Source of the DNA: Owenweeksia sp.
Lineage (GTDB): Bacteria > Bacteroidota > Bacteroidia > Flavobacteriales > Schleiferiaceae
Assembly: GCA_002695025.1 (NCBI GenBank)
Contig: NZNV01000010.1
Coordinates: 310,001-374,000, forward strand
Reading direction: 5' to 3'
Length of the DNA stretch: 64,000 nucleotides
Below the pieces are notes generated by a model. That model was given only the letters and a program-made list of their open reading frames with translations. It searched no databases and was not told the DNA's origin. A program made the position numbers and the translations under genes. Below, piece after piece: positions 18,011 to 26,453 of the stretch. The first letter of the stretch is position 1, and every line of letters begins with the position of its first letter.

Positions 18011-18361
18011 GTGTTATCAGAAGATCTTAAGGAAAACTGGGAAAGAGTGGTAGGCTACCTGGGCCAAGAGTTTGGAGGGGGCGAAAAGCCGGATTTGGAT
18101 GCCGTTTTATTCCTTATCGGTGTACAGGAACTGGGCTCTGCAAAGCGAAAATTCAAGAAGGATGAAAAGGTTAACCTTATGCATATAGCTATTTGCAGGG
18201 TACTGGAACCGTATGGGTATTATGAATACGAGGGCCTGGATGAAGATGGGTGGCCGCATTACCGTCTCAAGGAAAAGCTGCCTAACTTGAAGGCGGGAGA
18301 ACAATCCATCCTGATGAAGGAGGCCGTAGTGCGTTATTTCCGGGATAATGAGATCCTATAA
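18011..18361 (+). CDS. Conserved hypothetical protein
   Basis: 116 residues, soluble, no signal peptide or membrane segment. GTG start at 18011, 35 bp from the divergent cvpA. The sequence is acidic and helical with a YGYYEYEGLDEDGWPHYRL centre. I do not recognise a family. Neighbours (cvpA, pheS) are housekeeping genes, so it may be a conserved Bacteroidota protein. The stop overlaps the convergent lipoprotein gene by six bases. Confidence 0.7.
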   Translation: MLSEDLKENWERVVGYLGQEFGGGEKPDLDAVLFLIGVQELGSAKRKFKKDEKVNLMHIAICRVLEPYGYYEYEGLDEDGWPHYRLKEKLPNLKAGEQSILMKEAVVRYFRDNEIL

Positions 18362-18760
18362 AGTACAGCCAGGAGCTTCAGGGTCGTAGGGGCGTATGTA
18401 TACGGTCTGATACACATGTTTATTCGGTTCAAGGCGAACGTAGGTACAGCCGATATAAGTGGGGGTGGAGTTGGCCTGTGAACTCCCCCGGGTAGCTCTA
18501 ACGTTAAAAACAGCGTCCTTATCATATTCAAAGGATACCTCTCCCTTTTCATCAGTGCTGGCAACGAAGGTTACTTTACTGCCTATGGTAGGGGGTACGT
18601 AGATCTCAACTTTGGCATTTTGTATCCGGGTGCTATCTTCCAGGGTCTTCACCGTAATGGTGAAAGGGTAATCCGGACTCTGATCAATTTTTTTACAGGA
18701 ATAAAAACTGGTTGCAAAAAGTGCGAGGGGAACGATTAAGGTATAAGTTCTTTTTATCAT
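18356..18760 (-). CDS. Small lipoprotein with beta-sandwich-like repeat
   Basis: 134 residues. Lipoprotein signal ending SFYSC (C22) followed by KK. The body reads like a single Ig/carboxypeptidase-regulatory-like domain (TITVKTLEDSTRIQNAKVEIYVP; STDEKGEVSFEY). It shares that plan and the A(K/L)V-I-AP pattern with the next two genes, so the three appear to be related. The end overlaps the convergent gene at 18361. Confidence 0.75.
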   Translation of the reverse strand: MIKRTYTLIVPLALFATSFYSCKKIDQSPDYPFTITVKTLEDSTRIQNAKVEIYVPPTIGSKVTFVASTDEKGEVSFEYDKDAVFNVRATRGSSQANSTPTYIGCTYVRLEPNKHVYQTVYIRPYDPEAPGCTL

Positions 18761-18772
18761 TTCTGTCCAGGT

Positions 18773-19144
18773 TTATTCCAGGGCATCACAGCCGTTATTG
18801 GGGTCGTCAATAGATTTCATATTCACCAGGGCTACCTGTGGCCCTTGCTCAACCTCCACTACATTGCAGCCCTTAAAGGTTCCTTTTCCGGCAAAGATCT
18901 CTACAATAGCCTTGTTGTTCAGACGTATGTCGCCAGTTTCACCATTCTCGTCAGTATAGAGAAAATAATCAACGAAGGTGGCTTCTACGGGCGCGTAGAT
19001 ATGAACCAGGGCGTTATCTATTGCTATAGAATCATTTACGGTTACTCGAACCTTCAAAAGATACTTGTCCTTATCCTTATTGCAGGATGAACTTAGCACC
19101 AGAATGAGGCTGAAAATAAAGGTTAGGGCCAGTAGTTTTCGCAT
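18773..19144 (-). CDS. Small lipoprotein, paralogue of the 19264-19635 protein
   Basis: 123 residues, lipobox LSSSC (C21). It aligns end to end with its neighbour at 19264-19635: same length, the segments V-NDS, NALVHIYAPV, YTDENGET, AGKG, GCNVVEVE-GPQV and a C-terminal NGCDALE versus NNCEVLE. Twelve bases separate it from the next lipoprotein gene, so these two are likely co-transcribed. Function unknown; predicted one-domain beta-sandwich at the cell surface or periplasm. Confidence 0.75.
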   Translation of the reverse strand: MRKLLALTFIFSLILVLSSSCNKDKDKYLLKVRVTVNDSIAIDNALVHIYAPVEATFVDYFLYTDENGETGDIRLNNKAIVEIFAGKGTFKGCNVVEVEQGPQVALVNMKSIDDPNNGCDALE

Positions 19145-19179
19145 ACCTTATTGCAAATTTTTGCGTCTTTGCCGAAACA

Positions 19180-19187
19180 CAAATATA
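19180..19187 (-). promoter_or_regulatory. -7 element before the lipoprotein pair
   Basis: The minus strand reads TATATTTG (TAnnTTTG) 36 bp before the ATG at 19144. No TTG at the standard spacing. Confidence 0.4.
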
Positions 19188-19263
19188 ACAAATAACGTAT
19201 TTCTTTGACTTTTAACACAGTGTTGAAGAAAAAAGCTTCTTCTATTGGAAGAATTACCATGGT

Positions 19264-19635
19264 CTATTCAAGGACCTCACAATTATTATGAGGGTCAGTT
19301 TTAGATGTCATATTAATGATAACTACCTGGGGTCCTGGCATAACTTCAACAATATCACACCCCTTCACAGAGCCTTTTCCAGCAGAAATTTCTACAATAA
19401 CTTTATTCTTGAACTTTACTTCTTCGGTTTTTCCGTTTTCCCCGGTATACAAAACTTTGTCAACAGCAGAGTTTTGTACCGGAGCCCGTATTTCTACCAA
19501 CGCTCTATTCATGGGCACGCTGTCATTTACTACTGCGCTAACAGTTAAGAGATATGCATTTTCCTCTTTATTACAGGCAGAACCGAGAATAAAAATTAAT
19601 GCCGAAAGAAGGGCTGGAGTTATCAGTTTTTTCAT
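19264..19635 (-). CDS. Small lipoprotein, paralogue of the 18773-19144 protein
   Basis: 123 residues, lipobox LGSAC (C21), then a beta-rich domain of the same plan as the downstream paralogue (VNDSVPMNRALVEIRAPV, YTGENGKTEEV, AGKGSVKGCDIVEV). The two are obvious tandem duplicates separated by 119 bp. Divergent from pheS. No family recognised. Confidence 0.75.
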   Translation of the reverse strand: MKKLITPALLSALIFILGSACNKEENAYLLTVSAVVNDSVPMNRALVEIRAPVQNSAVDKVLYTGENGKTEEVKFKNKVIVEISAGKGSVKGCDIVEVMPGPQVVIINMTSKTDPHNNCEVLE

Positions 19636-19715
19636 AGGCTTATCACAAATTTTTTCATCTTTGTGCCTCCCTACAATATTAGGAAATAAATTAAGCTAGA
19701 GAGGTTTAGCCTGAC

Positions 19716-20735
19716 ATGGAAGAAAAAATCAAGGCATTTTTAAAGGAGATAGAGACTTTTACCACTGAAAAGCAACAGGAAATTGAGGATTTCCGTATAC
19801 GTCTTTTAAGTCGTAAAGGACAAATCCCGGCTTTGTTCGAAGAGTTCAAGAAGCTGGGAGGCGAGGAGAAGAGAAAGTATGGAAAGTCGCTGAATGAGCT
19901 TAAGCAGAAAGCACAGGCTAAAATTGATGACCTCAGGGCGGGGGCTTCCAAGGATGGAGAAACCGGAGAACGCTTTGATCTATCAAGACCTGCATCAGCG
20001 GGCTTTATGGGATCCCGCCATCCGGTAAATCTCGTAAAGAATGAAATCGTTGATATTTTTAAAAGAATAGGGTTTAATGTTTCGGAGGGCCCTGAAATAG
20101 AAGATGACTGGCACAACTTTACAGCGCTTAATTTTCCGGAAGAGCACCCTGCCCGCGATATGCAGGACACCTTTTTTGTGGCCCGTAATCCGGAGTGGGC
20201 ACTCAGAACGCACACCAGCAGTGTTCAGGTAAGGGCTATGGAAGCCAACAAGCCTCCCATCCGTACCATTTCTCCCGGACGGGTTTTTCGTAATGAAGCA
20301 ATATCAGCAAGGTCACACTGCATTTTCCACCAGGTAGAAGGCCTTTATATTGATAAGAGCGTAAGCTTTGCGGACCTTAAGCAAACGCTACTGTATTTCG
20401 CCCGGGAATTTTTTGGCAAGGATACCCGAATCCGCCTGCGTCCCAGCTATTTCCCCTTTACCGAACCTAGTGCAGAAATGGATGTATACTGGGGTCTGGA
20501 GAACGAAGTGGACTACCGCATGACCAAAGGTACCGGCTGGCTGGAGGTGATGGGCTGCGGAATGGTAGACCCCAATGTACTGGAAAACTGTGGAATTGAT
20601 CCCAATGAGTATTCCGGCTATGCTTTCGGTATGGGTGTGGAGCGCATTGCCATGCAACGTTACCAGATCAGTGACATCCGTTATCTGTTTGAAAACGACA
20701 TTCGTTTTCTGGAACAGTTTCACACGGCTCTTTAA
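19716..20735 (+). CDS. pheS: Phenylalanyl-tRNA synthetase alpha subunit
   Basis: 339 residues, class II synthetase subunit carrying the catalytic core. N-terminal coiled coil (about 1-85), then motif 2 (GRVFRNEAISARSHCIFHQVEG) and motif 3 (GMGVERIAMQRYQISDIR). HPVNLVKNEIVDIFKRIGF and FTEPSAEMDVYW are also typical. ATG at 19716. pheT is not adjacent. The stop overlaps the convergent pterin dehydratase gene by four bases. Confidence 0.97.
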   Translation: MEEKIKAFLKEIETFTTEKQQEIEDFRIRLLSRKGQIPALFEEFKKLGGEEKRKYGKSLNELKQKAQAKIDDLRAGASKDGETGERFDLSRPASAGFMGSRHPVNLVKNEIVDIFKRIGFNVSEGPEIEDDWHNFTALNFPEEHPARDMQDTFFVARNPEWALRTHTSSVQVRAMEANKPPIRTISPGRVFRNEAISARSHCIFHQVEGLYIDKSVSFADLKQTLLYFAREFFGKDTRIRLRPSYFPFTEPSAEMDVYWGLENEVDYRMTKGTGWLEVMGCGMVDPNVLENCGIDPNEYSGYAFGMGVERIAMQRYQISDIRYLFENDIRFLEQFHTAL

Positions 20736-20965
20736 GCCAGCCTGTCAATCTTTTTGGCCAGTGACCGGTCCTTTTCGGTCACTTTGCTGCCATCCTCATG
20801 GGTAGTGAGCGATAGAGTTACCTGGTTGTAAACGTTCTCAATTTCCGGATGATGCTGTGCCTTTTCCGCTTCAAAAGCAACTCTGGTGAGGAATGCAAAG
20901 GCCTCCGTAAAATCGTTGAACTCAAACTTCCGGACTAACTTATTGTCTTTTTCTTCCCAACCCAT
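20732..20965 (-). CDS. 4a-hydroxytetrahydrobiopterin (pterin-4a-carbinolamine) dehydratase
   Basis: 77 residues; slightly short at the N-terminus but complete across the active site AEKAQHHPEIENVYNQVTLSLTTHE, with the HH-P...YN pattern of the family. It dehydrates 4a-hydroxy-tetrahydropterin formed by aromatic amino acid hydroxylases; no such hydroxylase is in the window. It ends inside pheS on the other strand, and one base separates its ATG from the pyk stop. Confidence 0.88.
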   Translation of the reverse strand: MGWEEKDNKLVRKFEFNDFTEAFAFLTRVAFEAEKAQHHPEIENVYNQVTLSLTTHEDGSKVTEKDRSLAKKIDRLA

Positions 20966-20966
20966 T

Positions 20967-22391
20967 CTAATCTATTTGACTGATCTTTAACATATTGGTC
21001 ATGCCGCTTTCAAAGATGGGCATACTGGCAATTTTGATCACCATATCCCCTTCGCTGACCAAACCTTTCTCTCTCACAATACGCTTCACATCCGCAAATG
21101 TTGAGTCGGTACTCACCATTTTATCGTAGTAAAACCCACGAACACCCCATATAAGGCTAAGCATATTGAGGATGGAACGGTTAGCCGTGAAAACAATAAT
21201 ATTGGTTTTGGGCCGGTGGGAAGAGATCTTAAAACCGGTATAACCACTAAAGGTCATAGTGAGAATGGCAGAAGCACCAACCTGGTCTGCAATCTTACTG
21301 GCGTTGTAACAAATAGAATCCGTAATAAAACGATCATTGCGGTAGCGGGGCGGATTTTCCTCCTTGGTTTGCACCTGACCGCTTTCCTCTACGTGTGATA
21401 TGATCTTAGACATAGCCCTGATCACGTGCAAGGGGTATTTTCCCACGGAGGTTTCTCCACTGAGCATGACCGCATCAGCACCGTCCAGAACAGAATTGGC
21501 CACATCGTTAACCTCCGCACGGGTTGGGGTCATGCTTTCTATCATGCTCTCCATCATTTGCGTGGCAATCACTACCGGGCGGGCGGTTTTATGGCATTTG
21601 TTTACGATCATTTTCTGGATGAGTGGAACACCTTGCATCGGCACTTCCACACCCAGGTCGCCACGTGCCACCATAATAGCGTCTGTGGCCTCTATAATGC
21701 CGTCTATCTCAACCACGGCCTCTGGCTTTTCAATCTTGGAGATAATGCGGGAGGGGGCGTTATTTTCATCAATGATCCTGCGCAGTTCTTTCACATCCTC
21801 AGGAGAGCGCACAAAAGAAAGCCCGATCCATTCCACCTCATGTTTCAGAGCCACCTTCAGGTCGGCCAGGTCCTTTTCGGTAAGGCAGGGCAGGGATATT
21901 TTAGTGTTGGGCAGGTTTACCCCTTTTTTAGATTTAAGGGGACCGCCCTGAATAACTTTGGCCTTAACCGTATCCTGGCTATTGGTTTCCGTTATCTCCA
22001 GCACCAGCTTTCCATCATCCAGAAGAATTCGTTCTCCCTTTTTTACATCTTTAGGAAAGAGTTGGTAATTCATATACACCTCTTTGGCGTTGCCTTCTTT
22101 TTTGGTGTTGGTGAAGGTGAGGATGTCTCCGGGTGCCAGTACGGCTCCTTCTTCTACATTACCGATCCGGAGCTTTGGGCCTTGAAGGTCAGCCAACAGG
22201 GCCACGTTCAGGTCGTGTTTTTCATTAAGGGAACGCACATTTTGGATCAGTTTTTCAGCGTCCTCATGACTGCTGTGAGAGAAGTTTATGCGAAAAACGT
22301 TTACACCCGCTTTGATCAGTTCGTACATCATATCGATATCCGAAGTTGCAGGGCCTAAGGTGGCAATGATTTTAGTTTTGTTAAAAGCCAT
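20967..22391 (-). CDS. pyk: Pyruvate kinase
   Basis: 474 residues. Converts phosphoenolpyruvate + ADP to pyruvate + ATP. KTKIIATLGPATSD, the active-site segment IISKIEKPEAVVEIDGI with its lysine, MVARGDLGVEVP and TQMMESMI are visible, followed by the C-terminal allosteric domain. ATG at 22391 is preferred; TTG at 22397 would overlap the preceding stop as TTGA. It closes a five-gene minus-strand block acpP-fabF-rnc-IPExxxVDY-pyk with no gaps above 13 bp. Confidence 0.97.
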   Translation of the reverse strand: MAFNKTKIIATLGPATSDIDMMYELIKAGVNVFRINFSHSSHEDAEKLIQNVRSLNEKHDLNVALLADLQGPKLRIGNVEEGAVLAPGDILTFTNTKKEGNAKEVYMNYQLFPKDVKKGERILLDDGKLVLEITETNSQDTVKAKVIQGGPLKSKKGVNLPNTKISLPCLTEKDLADLKVALKHEVEWIGLSFVRSPEDVKELRRIIDENNAPSRIISKIEKPEAVVEIDGIIEATDAIMVARGDLGVEVPMQGVPLIQKMIVNKCHKTARPVVIATQMMESMIESMTPTRAEVNDVANSVLDGADAVMLSGETSVGKYPLHVIRAMSKIISHVEESGQVQTKEENPPRYRNDRFITDSICYNASKIADQVGASAILTMTFSGYTGFKISSHRPKTNIIVFTANRSILNMLSLIWGVRGFYYDKMVSTDSTFADVKRIVREKGLVSEGDMVIKIASMPIFESGMTNMLKISQID

Positions 22392-22393
22392 TT

Positions 22394-22867
22394 TCAATTG
22401 GGTAATAAATGGTGAATATTCTTAGTTGTCAGATCTATTTCTTCCAAAGCCCTTACCTGGGGCATAGCCTTTAGAGCCTTGATTCTTTCCTTTTCTTGTG
22501 TGGGGCTGCATTCACCCTCCACCATCAGGAAAAAGTCAATCACCTTTAAGGCCGGCACCAGGGGTAGGCCTGATATTATATAAGTCTGGGGAGGCTCTGA
22601 TTTGGCATCACCCGCCCAGGGGTTTTTATTAGCAATAAGTGACCAATGTAAACCCAGCTTTTCATCCTGCTGCTCGTAGCAAGGATAATTAACCGGGTTT
22701 CCTTTGTGAACAAATTTCTTATCTAAAACGGAACGTTTCAACTCCAGGCCCAAAGAATTATTGATAAAATAACATAAGCGGTAGGATGGAAGGTCACTAA
22801 CCAGCCCATATATCTTTAATTCTTCAAAGTAAAAGTCATCGTCAAGCTTAAGCTTAGCTCCGCTCAT
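22394..22867 (-). CDS. IPExxxVDY-family-like protein
   Basis: 157 residues, soluble, no signal. The position between rnc and pyk and the size match the Bacteroidota protein called IPExxxVDY family, although the naming motif is not seen as such here. Conserved-looking parts are LCYFINNSLGLEL, HWSLIANK and IDFFLMVEG. ATG at 22867 overlaps the rnc stop by four bases (ATGA). Function unknown. Confidence 0.7.
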   Translation of the reverse strand: MSGAKLKLDDDFYFEELKIYGLVSDLPSYRLCYFINNSLGLELKRSVLDKKFVHKGNPVNYPCYEQQDEKLGLHWSLIANKNPWAGDAKSEPPQTYIISGLPLVPALKVIDFFLMVEGECSPTQEKERIKALKAMPQVRALEEIDLTTKNIHHLLPN

Positions 22868-23589
22868 GACTGACCGGTAACGGTTTGATAGGCCAGGCGT
22901 GCCGCCTCTTCTTCCGCTCTTTTCTTGCTGGTTCCTTTACCGGTGCTTACCGCCTTACCATCCAAAAGGATGGTGATCTCGTACTTTCGTGCATGGCTCT
23001 CCCCCCAGCACCCGGTAACATCAAACACAACTTCGTGTTTATTTTTTTGGCCCCACTCCAGCAGGGCTCCTTTATGACTGGCAATACGGTTTTCCAGGTG
23101 CTTAAGGTCTACCTGCTCCCTTAAAATGCGGTTTTCTATAAATGTTTGGCAGGCATTATAACCACGATCCAGGAAAATAGCCCCAATCAGCGCCTCAATA
23201 GCATCGCCATAAATGGATTTAGCGTGCGTATTTCGGGGCGTTTTCTTCACCAGCATTTTGTGCAAGCCGATCTGGATAGCGAGCTGGTTCATGTGCTTTC
23301 GGCTCACAATCTTACTACGCATGCTGGTCAAAAAACCCTCTCCGGCCTGGGGGTATTGCTCGTAAAGATAGTTGGCCACCACGGCTCCAAGTATGGCATC
23401 GCCTAAAAATTCCAGGCGCTGGTTATTGAACTTGCGCCCCCGGTTTTCTTTTGAGGCAGAGCTATGTCGCAGAGCCAACTCATAATAGCCGCTGGAATGA
23501 GGTCGGAAACCGGTAATTTTTTCTATTTCAAAAAAAAAGTTCCCATCTTTCTTAAAGCGGGAACTAATCTTTTTAATCCATTTGATCAT
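22864..23589 (-). CDS. rnc: Ribonuclease III
   Basis: 241 residues. Cleaves double-stranded RNA, chiefly rRNA precursors. The signature NNQRLEFLGDAILG (55-68) contains the metal-binding E60 and D64; a second acidic cluster lies in GDAIEALIGAIFLD. A double-stranded-RNA-binding domain follows from about residue 165 (KGALLEWGQKN ... KKRAEEEAA). It begins directly after the fabF stop. Confidence 0.96.
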   Translation of the reverse strand: MIKWIKKISSRFKKDGNFFFEIEKITGFRPHSSGYYELALRHSSASKENRGRKFNNQRLEFLGDAILGAVVANYLYEQYPQAGEGFLTSMRSKIVSRKHMNQLAIQIGLHKMLVKKTPRNTHAKSIYGDAIEALIGAIFLDRGYNACQTFIENRILREQVDLKHLENRIASHKGALLEWGQKNKHEVVFDVTGCWGESHARKYEITILLDGKAVSTGKGTSKKRAEEEAARLAYQTVTGQS

Positions 23590-24840
23590 CTATTGACTCT
23601 TCCTCACTAATACAGACGCATTGTGCCCGCCAAAGCCAAAGGTGTTGCTGATAGCCACTTTCACTTTTCTTTTCTGGGCCTTTCCAAAGGTAAGGTTTAA
23701 ACGGTTATTGATCTCAGGATCGTCCGTAAAATGGTTAATAGTGGGAGGAACAATATCCTCCTTAACCGCCATAATGGCCGCAATGGCTTCAATAGCCCCG
23801 GCAGCACCTAATAAATGGCCTGTCATGGATTTGGTTGAACTAATGTTGAGAGCATAAGCCTCTTCACCAAATACAGAGGTAATAGCTTTTAACTCAGCTA
23901 CGTCACCGAGGGGTGTAGAAGTGCCATGAACATTGATGTAATCCACATCAGAAGGCTTCATGCCGCTGTCCTTCAGTACATTTTCCATTACTGCTTTGGC
24001 TCCCAGTCCTTCCGGGTGTGGTGCGGTCATATGGTGTGCATCGGCAGACATTCCGCCTCCGCATATTTCCGCATATATTTTGGCACCTCTTCTCTTGGCG
24101 TGTTCGTATTCTTCCAGAATAATACAGCCGGCACCTTCACCCAGTACAAAACCATCACGGTCCTTATCAAAAGGACGGCTGGCCGTTTCGGGGCTTTCAT
24201 TGCGGGTACTCAGCGCGTGCATAGCATTAAAGCCACCCATACCAGCCACGGTTACTGCCGCTTCACTACCCCCCGTAACACAGGCATCCATCATGCCCAA
24301 ACGGATATAATTAAAGCTGTCAATAAGAGCGTTGGTGGAGGATGCACAGGCCGATACCGTAGCAAAGTTAGGTCCCCGGAATCCATATTTCATTGAAATA
24401 TGGCCCGGGGCAATATCAGCAATCATCTTGGGTATAAAGAATGGGTTGAAGCGGGGTGTGCCATCACCTTGTGCAAAGGAAAGGCTTTCCTGCATGAAAG
24501 TATCCAGCCCACCGATACCCGAGCCCCAGATCACTCCAACTCTGGCAGGATCAATATCCGACCCAACCAGGCCGCTGTCGTTCACCGCTTCATCGGCCAC
24601 TACCACAGCAAATTGGCTAAAACGATCCATTTTGCGGGCTTCCTTCCGATCCATGAACTCATTAGGGTCAAAACCCTTTACCTCACAGGCAAATTGGGTT
24701 TTGAACTTAGAGGCATCGAAAAGAGTAATGGGTGCAGCTCCGCTTTTTCCTTCTAAAAGGCTTTTCCAGTAATCCTGGAGATTATTGCCCAGAGGCGTGA
24801 GCGCTCCCAGTCCGGTTACAACTACCCTTCTTAACTCCAT
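23590..24840 (-). CDS. fabF: Beta-ketoacyl-ACP synthase II
   Basis: 416 residues. Elongating condensing enzyme of type II fatty acid synthesis. Catalytic triad C165 (SACASST), H305 (NVHGTSTP) and H342 (SMTGHLLGAAG). ATG at 24840 gives the normal MELRRVVVTGLG start; the frame extends 11 codons upstream, but that would overlap acpP. Thirteen bases after acpP, as in many bacteria. Confidence 0.97.
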   Translation of the reverse strand: MELRRVVVTGLGALTPLGNNLQDYWKSLLEGKSGAAPITLFDASKFKTQFACEVKGFDPNEFMDRKEARKMDRFSQFAVVVADEAVNDSGLVGSDIDPARVGVIWGSGIGGLDTFMQESLSFAQGDGTPRFNPFFIPKMIADIAPGHISMKYGFRGPNFATVSACASSTNALIDSFNYIRLGMMDACVTGGSEAAVTVAGMGGFNAMHALSTRNESPETASRPFDKDRDGFVLGEGAGCIILEEYEHAKRRGAKIYAEICGGGMSADAHHMTAPHPEGLGAKAVMENVLKDSGMKPSDVDYINVHGTSTPLGDVAELKAITSVFGEEAYALNISSTKSMTGHLLGAAGAIEAIAAIMAVKEDIVPPTINHFTDDPEINNRLNLTFGKAQKRKVKVAISNTFGFGGHNASVLVRKSQ

Positions 24841-24853
24841 AGAATGATTTAAG

Positions 24854-25090
24854 TTATTTTTTAGCTTCTTCAATGTAAGCTACAGCCTGGCCTACAGTAG
24901 CAATGTTTTCGGCCTGGTCATCAGGGATCTGAATGTCAAATTCCTTTTCAAATTCCATGATCAGCTCAACGGTGTCCAGAGAGTCTGCTCCCAGGTCATT
25001 GGTGAAACTGGCTTCGTTGGTTACTTCGTTTTCGTCTACGCCAAGCTTATCAACTATAATAGCTTTTACTTTTGAAGCGATGTCTGACAT
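24854..25090 (-). CDS. acpP: Acyl carrier protein
   Basis: 78 residues, highly acidic. The phosphopantetheine attachment serine is S37 in [11 protein letters not shown]. It carries growing acyl chains for FabF and the other fatty-acid enzymes. ATG at 25090; first gene of the block running to pyk. The 135 bp to divergent purN must hold its promoter; only an imperfect -7 box (TTTCTTTG) was noticed. Confidence 0.97.
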   Translation of the reverse strand: MSDIASKVKAIIVDKLGVDENEVTNEASFTNDLGADSLDTVELIMEFEKEFDIQIPDDQAENIATVGQAVAYIEEAKK

Positions 25091-25225
25091 AATGTTTTTA
25101 TTTAGAAATTAGTAAGCTGCAAAGAAAGTAAATTTATCAAAAATCAAACAAACGCGTACCTTCGCGAAAACTACCAAGAATCCAGTAAATTAGCCTGATC
25201 GAATAAATCTGTATCCATCCCAATC

Positions 25226-25792
25226 ATGAAGCAAATTGCTATTTTCTCTTCGGGCTCCGGCACCAATGCAGAGAATATCATTAAATATTTCAGCGAAAGC
25301 GAGGAAGCCCGCGTAGGGGCGGTGTTCTGTAACAACCCCAAAGCTGGGGTTATTGACAAAGCGCATAAGCTGGGCGTTCGTTGCATTGTATTTGACCCCC
25401 ATCAACTGGCAGACGGTTATGTGCTGGCCAAGCTAAAAGATTGCCGGGCAGACCTTATCGTCTTGGCCGGTTTTCTGAAAAAGATCCCCACGGAAATCCT
25501 GGATGAATATGAGGACAGGGTAATTAATATCCACCCCTCTCTTTTGCCGGATTATGGTGGAGAAGGAATGTACGGCATGCACATTCACCGCGCAATCGTG
25601 GAAAATGAAGAAGAAGAAACCGGGATCACTATCCATTATGTTTCGGACGATTATGACGAAGGAGAGATCATCTTCCAGGAAGCCATAGAGGTGGATTTTG
25701 AAGATTCTCCGGAGGACGTCCAATACAAGGTCCAGCAACTGGAACATAAACACTACCCGGAAGTAATCGAGTACCTGCTGCGAGACCTCTAG
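25226..25792 (+). CDS. purN: Phosphoribosylglycinamide formyltransferase
   Basis: 188 residues. Transfers formyl from 10-formyl-THF to GAR in purine synthesis. N-terminal IFSSGSGTNAENI binds the phosphate; NIHPSLLPDYGG carries the catalytic Asn and His, and ITIHYVSDDYDEG the catalytic Asp. ATG at 25226. RNase H follows after 5 bp. Confidence 0.95.
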   Translation: MKQIAIFSSGSGTNAENIIKYFSESEEARVGAVFCNNPKAGVIDKAHKLGVRCIVFDPHQLADGYVLAKLKDCRADLIVLAGFLKKIPTEILDEYEDRVINIHPSLLPDYGGEGMYGMHIHRAIVENEEEETGITIHYVSDDYDEGEIIFQEAIEVDFEDSPEDVQYKVQQLEHKHYPEVIEYLLRDL

Positions 25793-25797
25793 CCCTA

Positions 25798-26445
25798 ATG
25801 GCCAAAAACAAATATTACGTGGTTTGGCAGGGCAAAACCCCTGGCATATATCTTACCTGGAAAGAGTGCGAGGCCCAGATAAAAGGCCAAAAAGGTGCTA
25901 AATTCAAGGGTTTTGAAAATCGCCAGGCTGCAGAAAAAGCCTTTGGAGAAGGTCCGCAGAAGTATTTGCAGGCATCTTCCAAAAAAAAGGCCCCGAAAAA
26001 GAGAAAGGGAGAGCCGGTGGACTTTTCGCAGTTCCCTGAGATAAACCCTTTGAGCTGGTGTGTAGATGCAGCGTGCTCCGGTAACCCCGGGGTGATGGAA
26101 TACCGGGGGGTGGACACAACTACGGAAAAACAACTTTTCATCCGCAAATTCCAGGAAGGCACCAACAATATCGGAGAATTCCTGGCTATTGTACACGCGC
26201 TGGCCTTACTCACTAAAAAAGGGGATAGGCGCCCCATTTACAGCGATTCTAAAATTGCGATCAACTGGGTACAGCGCCACAAAAAATGCCGCACCAAGTT
26301 AGAGCCTAACTCCAAAAATGCCGATCTTTTTGATTTCGTAAAACGAGCAGAAAACTGGCTGGCTACCCATAGCTACTCCAACCCCTTATTAAAATGGGAA
26401 ACCAAAAAATGGGGAGAAATACCGGCAGATTTTGGCCGAAAGTAA
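25798..26445 (+). CDS. rnhA: Ribonuclease HI with viroplasmin/hybrid-binding domain
   Basis: 215 residues. The N-terminal 50 residues (KYYVVWQGKTPGIYLTW, GFENRQAAEKAF) are the caulimovirus-viroplasmin-like RNA/DNA hybrid-binding domain of eukaryote-type RNase H1; a basic KKKAPKKRK linker follows. The catalytic RNase H domain has D90, E127 and D150 (VDAACSGNPG, GEFLAI, YSDSK). Degrades RNA in RNA-DNA hybrids. It ends 8 bp from the convergent M23 peptidase. Confidence 0.92.
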   Translation: MAKNKYYVVWQGKTPGIYLTWKECEAQIKGQKGAKFKGFENRQAAEKAFGEGPQKYLQASSKKKAPKKRKGEPVDFSQFPEINPLSWCVDAACSGNPGVMEYRGVDTTTEKQLFIRKFQEGTNNIGEFLAIVHALALLTKKGDRRPIYSDSKIAINWVQRHKKCRTKLEPNSKNADLFDFVKRAENWLATHSYSNPLLKWETKKWGEIPADFGRK

Positions 26446-26453
26446 GGCTGGTC

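Noticed and set aside
21426-22358. 310-codon open frame opposite pyk
   Set aside because: Antisense to a complete, well-conserved pyruvate kinase; no motif of its own.
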